A DNA stretch of 8,580 nucleotides. It comes from Candidatus Latescibacterota bacterium (GTDB lineage: Bacteria > Latescibacterota > UBA2968). Positions 6,032 through 8,580 of this stretch are shown here, piece after piece; position 1 is the first letter of the stretch, and the number at the start of each line of letters is the position of its first letter. A model generated the notes under the pieces. That model made no database searches. It was given only the letters and a program-made list of their open reading frames with translations, and was not told where the DNA came from. The stretch lies in the NCBI GenBank assembly GCA_018650745.1, contig JABIFK010000161.1, positions 1 to 8,580 of the forward strand. The letters run 5' to 3'. The translations under genes and the position numbers were made by a program.

Positions 6032-6086
6032 GGCCCTCATCCAACCTCGCTTCACCCGGCCACCATCTCCCACACGTGGGAGATGG
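6032..6086. repeat. REP-like palindromic element between the amidase and SUMF1 genes
   Basis: CCATCTCCCAC (6063-6073) and GTGGGAGATGG (6076-6086) are perfect 11-base inverted arms around two bases. The left flank GGCCCTCATCC...CACCCGGCC (6032-6062) is pyrimidine-rich. The pattern 'ccctcat...ctctccc-gtggg-agag' is typical of dispersed extragenic palindromes in many bacterial genomes. No T-tract follows the stem on either strand, so it is not a standard terminator. It lies in the leader of the SUMF1-like gene and could form a hairpin there. Whether it is dispersed cannot be seen from one copy. Confidence 0.5.
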
Positions 6087-6135
6087 AAAGGCATTTTTCG
6101 ATAAATTCAATCGACTTGTTTCATTACAAAACCAG

Positions 6136-7527
6136 TTACACTTGAGGATGTATCGGCTCTGTTGTTTGCTCATACGCATGCCCCACTTGGCACAGCAAAG
6201 GTTCCGATAAATGCTTGCCAACAAATTGAATGCTTAAAGGCAAATCTTCGCTATTGAGGCCGCAGGGCACAGACAATGTGGGTGCGCCGTTAAAGTCAAA
6301 CGGAACTGTAAACCGTTGAAACTTAGGTGCTCGAAATTCTGGTAGAGGGCCATATAATATTTCGGGCGTCACAGGATGTGCAGGCGCTGACATGGATGGG
6401 CAAACCAAAACATCTATATCCTGAAATACGCGTTTCAAATGCCCAACACATTCTGCACGCATTGCATTTGCCTTGGCGTATTCCGCCCCAGAAACACCTG
6501 CACCTTTATCGAGCCATCCCAAAAACCAAGGTCCATAATCCTCTCGCCGCGAAGGATATGTCGATTCATGTGCAAACACAGCTTCAGCCGAGCAGAGCGT
6601 CGGCCAAACCACCGAGTATGGGTCCATATCGGGCACTTGAACATCAATGATCTCAGCGCCCAATGCTTCCAATTTTTCCACACTTCCAACCACGGCCTTC
6701 GCAAGCTCTTCATCAATATCATGAGTTGCATAGTGCGCATCGAAACCTATTCGAATACCTTTCACACCCCGTTCAATGTCCTCAAGCATATTGGGCACGC
6801 CATCAGACAAAGACGTCGGATCATTCACATCCATCCCGGCAATGGCCTCAAGCATAATTCCTGCATCGGCCACACTGCGCGTCAGGGGCCCTACATGATC
6901 CAACGACTCTGCCAAAGGCAACACACCATATCGGCTTACACGCCCCCATGTGGGTTTAAACCCCACCGTACCACACGCTGCCGCCGGAAATCGAATCGAC
7001 CCACCCGTATCACTGCCCAAAGACCCAAAACACAAACCTGCCGCAGTCGCCACACCAGACCCACTCGAAGACGCGCCCGCCCATCGCTCAGAATGCCACG
7101 GATTCACAGGCACATCAAACTTGGGATTGTACCCCCCCATTGCCCCTTCAGTCATATTCAGCTTACCCAACAACACAGCACCAGCGGCCTTAAGCTTGGC
7201 AACCACTGTCCCATCAAAACTTGGCACATGGTCGACCAGAGCCTGAGACCCGCCCATTGTGCGCACGCCTTTGGTAAAGCATAAATCTTTCACTGCCACA
7301 GGTATCCCGTGCAGGGCTCCCCGATACTTTCCCAATGCTATTTCAGCTTCGGCCGCTTTGGCCGCTTCCATTGCTTCATCGACCATAACAGTCGTATAAC
7401 TCTTAAATCGGCCATCCAATTCTTCAATTCGCGCCAGCAACTCCTGGGTCACTTCAACAGGAGAAATCTTCTTCTCTCGGATCAACTCAGCAACTTCGGT
7501 TATCGTTTGAAAATAAAGTGGGGGCAT
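6136..7527 (-). CDS. Amidase signature family enzyme (GatA-like)
   Basis: The 463-residue protein is a full-length amidase-signature hydrolase. The Ser-cisSer-Lys triad is visible: Lys80 in GIPVAVKD, Ser153 in the glycine/serine-rich GASSSGSGVATAAG and the nucleophile Ser177 in GSDTGGSIRFPAA; KPTWGRVSRYG (191-201) and SLDHVGPLTRSVADA (208-222) complete the signature. The family hydrolyses or transfers amide groups. It resembles GatA of the tRNA amidotransferase, but no GatB or GatC gene is nearby, so a catabolic amidase for a small amide or substituted sugar is more likely. It is probably cytoplasmic, with no signal peptide. The ATG at 7527 has AGGAG six bases upstream. It is divergent from the GH32 gene across about 200 bases and precedes the SUMF1-like gene on the same strand, which it may be cotranscribed with, although a 122-base gap with a REP-like palindrome separates them. 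Confidence 0.88.
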   Translation of the reverse strand: MPPLYFQTITEVAELIREKKISPVEVTQELLARIEELDGRFKSYTTVMVDEAMEAAKAAEAEIALGKYRGALHGIPVAVKDLCFTKGVRTMGGSQALVDHVPSFDGTVVAKLKAAGAVLLGKLNMTEGAMGGYNPKFDVPVNPWHSERWAGASSSGSGVATAAGLCFGSLGSDTGGSIRFPAAACGTVGFKPTWGRVSRYGVLPLAESLDHVGPLTRSVADAGIMLEAIAGMDVNDPTSLSDGVPNMLEDIERGVKGIRIGFDAHYATHDIDEELAKAVVGSVEKLEALGAEIIDVQVPDMDPYSVVWPTLCSAEAVFAHESTYPSRREDYGPWFLGWLDKGAGVSGAEYAKANAMRAECVGHLKRVFQDIDVLVCPSMSAPAHPVTPEILYGPLPEFRAPKFQRFTVPFDFNGAPTLSVPCGLNSEDLPLSIQFVGKHLSEPLLCQVGHAYEQTTEPIHPQV

Positions 7528-7650
7528 TATAAACTCCTAAAAAATAAAATCGCAAAAAGCGTGATGCTGAACGCAAACAGAGAGGGCGAAGAATAAAGTT
7601 TTTTTGACGCTCTGTGCCCAGCCCTTCGCGCCATGCCCTCAGTATAAATC

Positions 7651-7679
7651 TTTAAATCTTCTTGCTCAAGCACTATATT
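7651..7679 (+). promoter_or_regulatory. Probable promoter of the GH32 gene
   Basis: TTTAAA (7651-7656) and TATATT (7674-7679) lie 17 bases apart; they match the -35 and -10 consensus at four and five of six positions. The -10 hexamer is identical to that of the promoter at 3764-3792. Transcription would begin near 7686, giving a leader of about 43 bases. Confidence 0.45.
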
Positions 7680-7699
7680 ATAACCTCGGTTTGAATATA
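7674..7699. promoter_or_regulatory. Operator-like imperfect palindrome over the GH32 -10 and start site
   Basis: TATATTATAACC (7674-7685) and GGTTTGAATATA (7688-7699) pair at 10 of 12 positions around TC. The site covers the predicted -10 and transcript start, the classic place for a repressor. Its sequence is unrelated to the ATGTATG/CATACAT palindromes, so a different regulator is implied. Confidence 0.45.
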
Positions 7700-7719
7700 C
7701 TTAAAAATTCCACTCCCTT

Positions 7720-7723
7720 GAGG
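7720..7723 (+). promoter_or_regulatory. Ribosome binding site of the GH32 gene
   Basis: GAGG ends five bases before the ATG at 7729. It supports a start that leaves about 38 residues before the catalytic NDPNG motif, which is within the family range. Confidence 0.5.
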
Positions 7724-7728
7724 TTCAG

Positions 7729-8580
7729 ATGCCCCATTCCGATCCGCTATTTGAAAAAGCAACCCTGGCCATTCAAGACGCCATTCCCCAAGCAGAAAAA
7801 GACCCCTTCCGTCCCGTTTTCCACTTTCGGCCCCCTGCCCGCTGGATGAACGACCCCAACGGTACCATGTTTCACAACGGCTATTATCACGTCTTTTATC
7901 AACTCCACCCATTTGGTGACACACACGGCCCCATGTATTGGGGTCACACACGCAGCAAAGATCTTGCTCATTGGGAACACCTGCCCATTGGCCTCTGTCC
8001 GTCACACGACCGTGGTGAAACAGACTGTTATTCGGGTTGTGCCTGGAAAACAGAAGATGGCACCCCCATTCTCATTTATACCAAAGTAGACAAAAGCACA
8101 AAACCCCATCCAGACTTTGAGCAATGGGCGGCAGTGCCCCAAGATGAAGACCTCATTCATTGGGAAAAATATGCCAATAATCCCATCATGGAAAAACAAC
8201 CCGAGTTTGGTGCCAGTTGGCGTGACCCGTTTGTATTTGAAGAAAACGGGCGTACATTTGCAGTCGTTGGCGCGTGCGAGGTTGGCACCCCCCTCTACGA
8301 AGCCACAAATGCGGATCTCACCCAATGGCAATATCTCGATCTCATGTGCGACATCAGCACCGAATGCCCCAACTTTTTCAAAATCAACGAAAAGTACATC
8401 CTGCTCTCGTCACCTTATCGGCCCGTAGAATATCATATTGGCGACTTTGATGCCAATGCACCATCGTTCACAATCCAAAACGAAGGTGTTCTCGACCAAG
8501 GTGAAGTAAACGAAAAAGGCAGAATGAAAAATGGATTTTATGCCAGCAACATCTGCTTTACTGAGCGCAGGCAATGCATC
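7729..8580 (+). CDS. Glycoside hydrolase family 32 beta-fructosidase (invertase/levanase type), 3' end beyond window
   Basis: The first 284 residues are present and are open to the right edge. They hold the GH32 catalytic landmarks in order: WMNDPNG with nucleophile Asp42, FYQLHP (56-61), WGHTRSKDLAHWEH (71-84), the SG..W segment near 102-106, WRDPF with Asp166 as transition-state stabiliser, and TECPN with acid/base Glu212. The usual ECPD is ECPN here. The family cleaves beta-fructosides such as sucrose, inulin or levan with retention. There is no signal peptide: the N-terminus is polar (MPHSDPLFEK), so the enzyme is predicted to act in the cytoplasm on an imported small fructoside. A full GH32 enzyme has about 450-550 residues, so the last propeller blades and the beta-sandwich are missing. 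The gene is divergent from the amidase and has its own promoter and operator-like palindrome. Confidence 0.92.
   Translation, partial: MPHSDPLFEKATLAIQDAIPQAEKDPFRPVFHFRPPARWMNDPNGTMFHNGYYHVFYQLHPFGDTHGPMYWGHTRSKDLAHWEHLPIGLCPSHDRGETDCYSGCAWKTEDGTPILIYTKVDKSTKPHPDFEQWAAVPQDEDLIHWEKYANNPIMEKQPEFGASWRDPFVFEENGRTFAVVGACEVGTPLYEATNADLTQWQYLDLMCDISTECPNFFKINEKYILLSSPYRPVEYHIGDFDANAPSFTIQNEGVLDQGEVNEKGRMKNGFYASNICFTERRQCI

Noticed and set aside
6063..6086. Intrinsic terminator after the amidase gene
   Set aside because: The stem is good, but no T-tract follows it on the minus strand. On the plus strand the nearest T-run begins nine bases after the stem and no plus-strand gene ends there.
6014..6094. 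In-frame N-terminal extension of the SUMF1-like protein
   Set aside because: It reads through the REP-like palindrome and is Arg-rich without family similarity. AAAGGA directly precedes the ATG at 6013.
6439..7284. Long open frame of 281 codons on the plus strand inside the amidase gene
   Set aside because: It is antisense to a clear amidase with an intact catalytic triad. Its translation is rich in His, Arg, Pro and Thr without recognisable motifs, and it has no ribosome binding site, so it is a shadow of the opposite frame.
6136..7527. Identification of the amidase as GatA of the tRNA amidotransferase
   Set aside because: The core motifs are shared by the whole amidase family and no gatB or gatC gene is present, so only a general amidase call is justified.
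7604..7609. TTGACG as -35 of the GH32 promoter
   Set aside because: It matches five of six positions, but the GC-rich sequence 16-18 bases downstream (around 7627) has no -10 resemblance.

Overview
The window is a compact bacterial accessory-metabolism locus: eight complete or nearly complete protein genes plus the start of a ninth, with gaps of 9 to 200 bases and no RNA genes, CRISPR arrays or transposases that I can see. Protein coding is on both strands in blocks. GC looks moderate, Shine-Dalgarno sites are clear in front of most genes, and the mix (xylose-isomerase-like TIM barrel, SUMF1-domain protein, GH32-type beta-propellers, GatA-like amidase, SDR, MOSC, desaturase) is what I would expect from an uncultured, probably marine or host-associated, polysaccharide-using bacterium such as Poribacteria, Latescibacteria or the Planctomycetes group. 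That assignment is an impression from gene content and is weak.

Layout. Left edge to 1231 (minus strand): a sugar-phosphate isomerase/epimerase-like gene reads left, ends in a strong hairpin with a T-tract, and is followed only about 20 bases later by a nucleotidyltransferase gene that runs off the left edge. 1334-3695 (minus): a three-gene operon MOSC -> SDR -> membrane desaturase, each gene with its own good ribosome binding site and gaps of about 30-45 bases. 3696-3835: a divergent control region with a perfectly duplicated 23-base unit; each unit creates a 17-base operator-like palindrome (ATGTATG, TCT, CATACAT), and a good sigma-70-type promoter follows for the rightward gene. 3836-5314 (plus): a five-bladed-propeller glycosidase-like protein of about 490 residues. 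5324-7527 (minus): an amidase, then a REP-like palindromic repeat, then a SUMF1/FGE-fold protein, which meets the propeller gene tail to tail with only 9 bases between. 7528-7728: a second divergent control region with a promoter whose -10 lies inside a 26-base imperfect palindrome. 7729-end (plus): a clear GH32 beta-fructosidase, cut by the right edge.

How the parts may work together. The two plus-strand propeller genes and the TIM-barrel isomerase point to breakdown and conversion of a carbohydrate inside the cell (no signal peptides seen), each under its own operator. The amidase and SUMF1-like gene lie between the two glycosidase genes and could process a substituted substrate, but that link is inference. 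The MOSC/SDR/desaturase operon looks like a separate redox or lipid-modifying module that shares its control region with the first propeller gene. The most interesting parts are the duplicated operator, the unassigned propeller enzyme, the SUMF1 protein lacking the catalytic cysteine pair, and the terminator-like hairpin sitting directly in front of a ribosome binding site.
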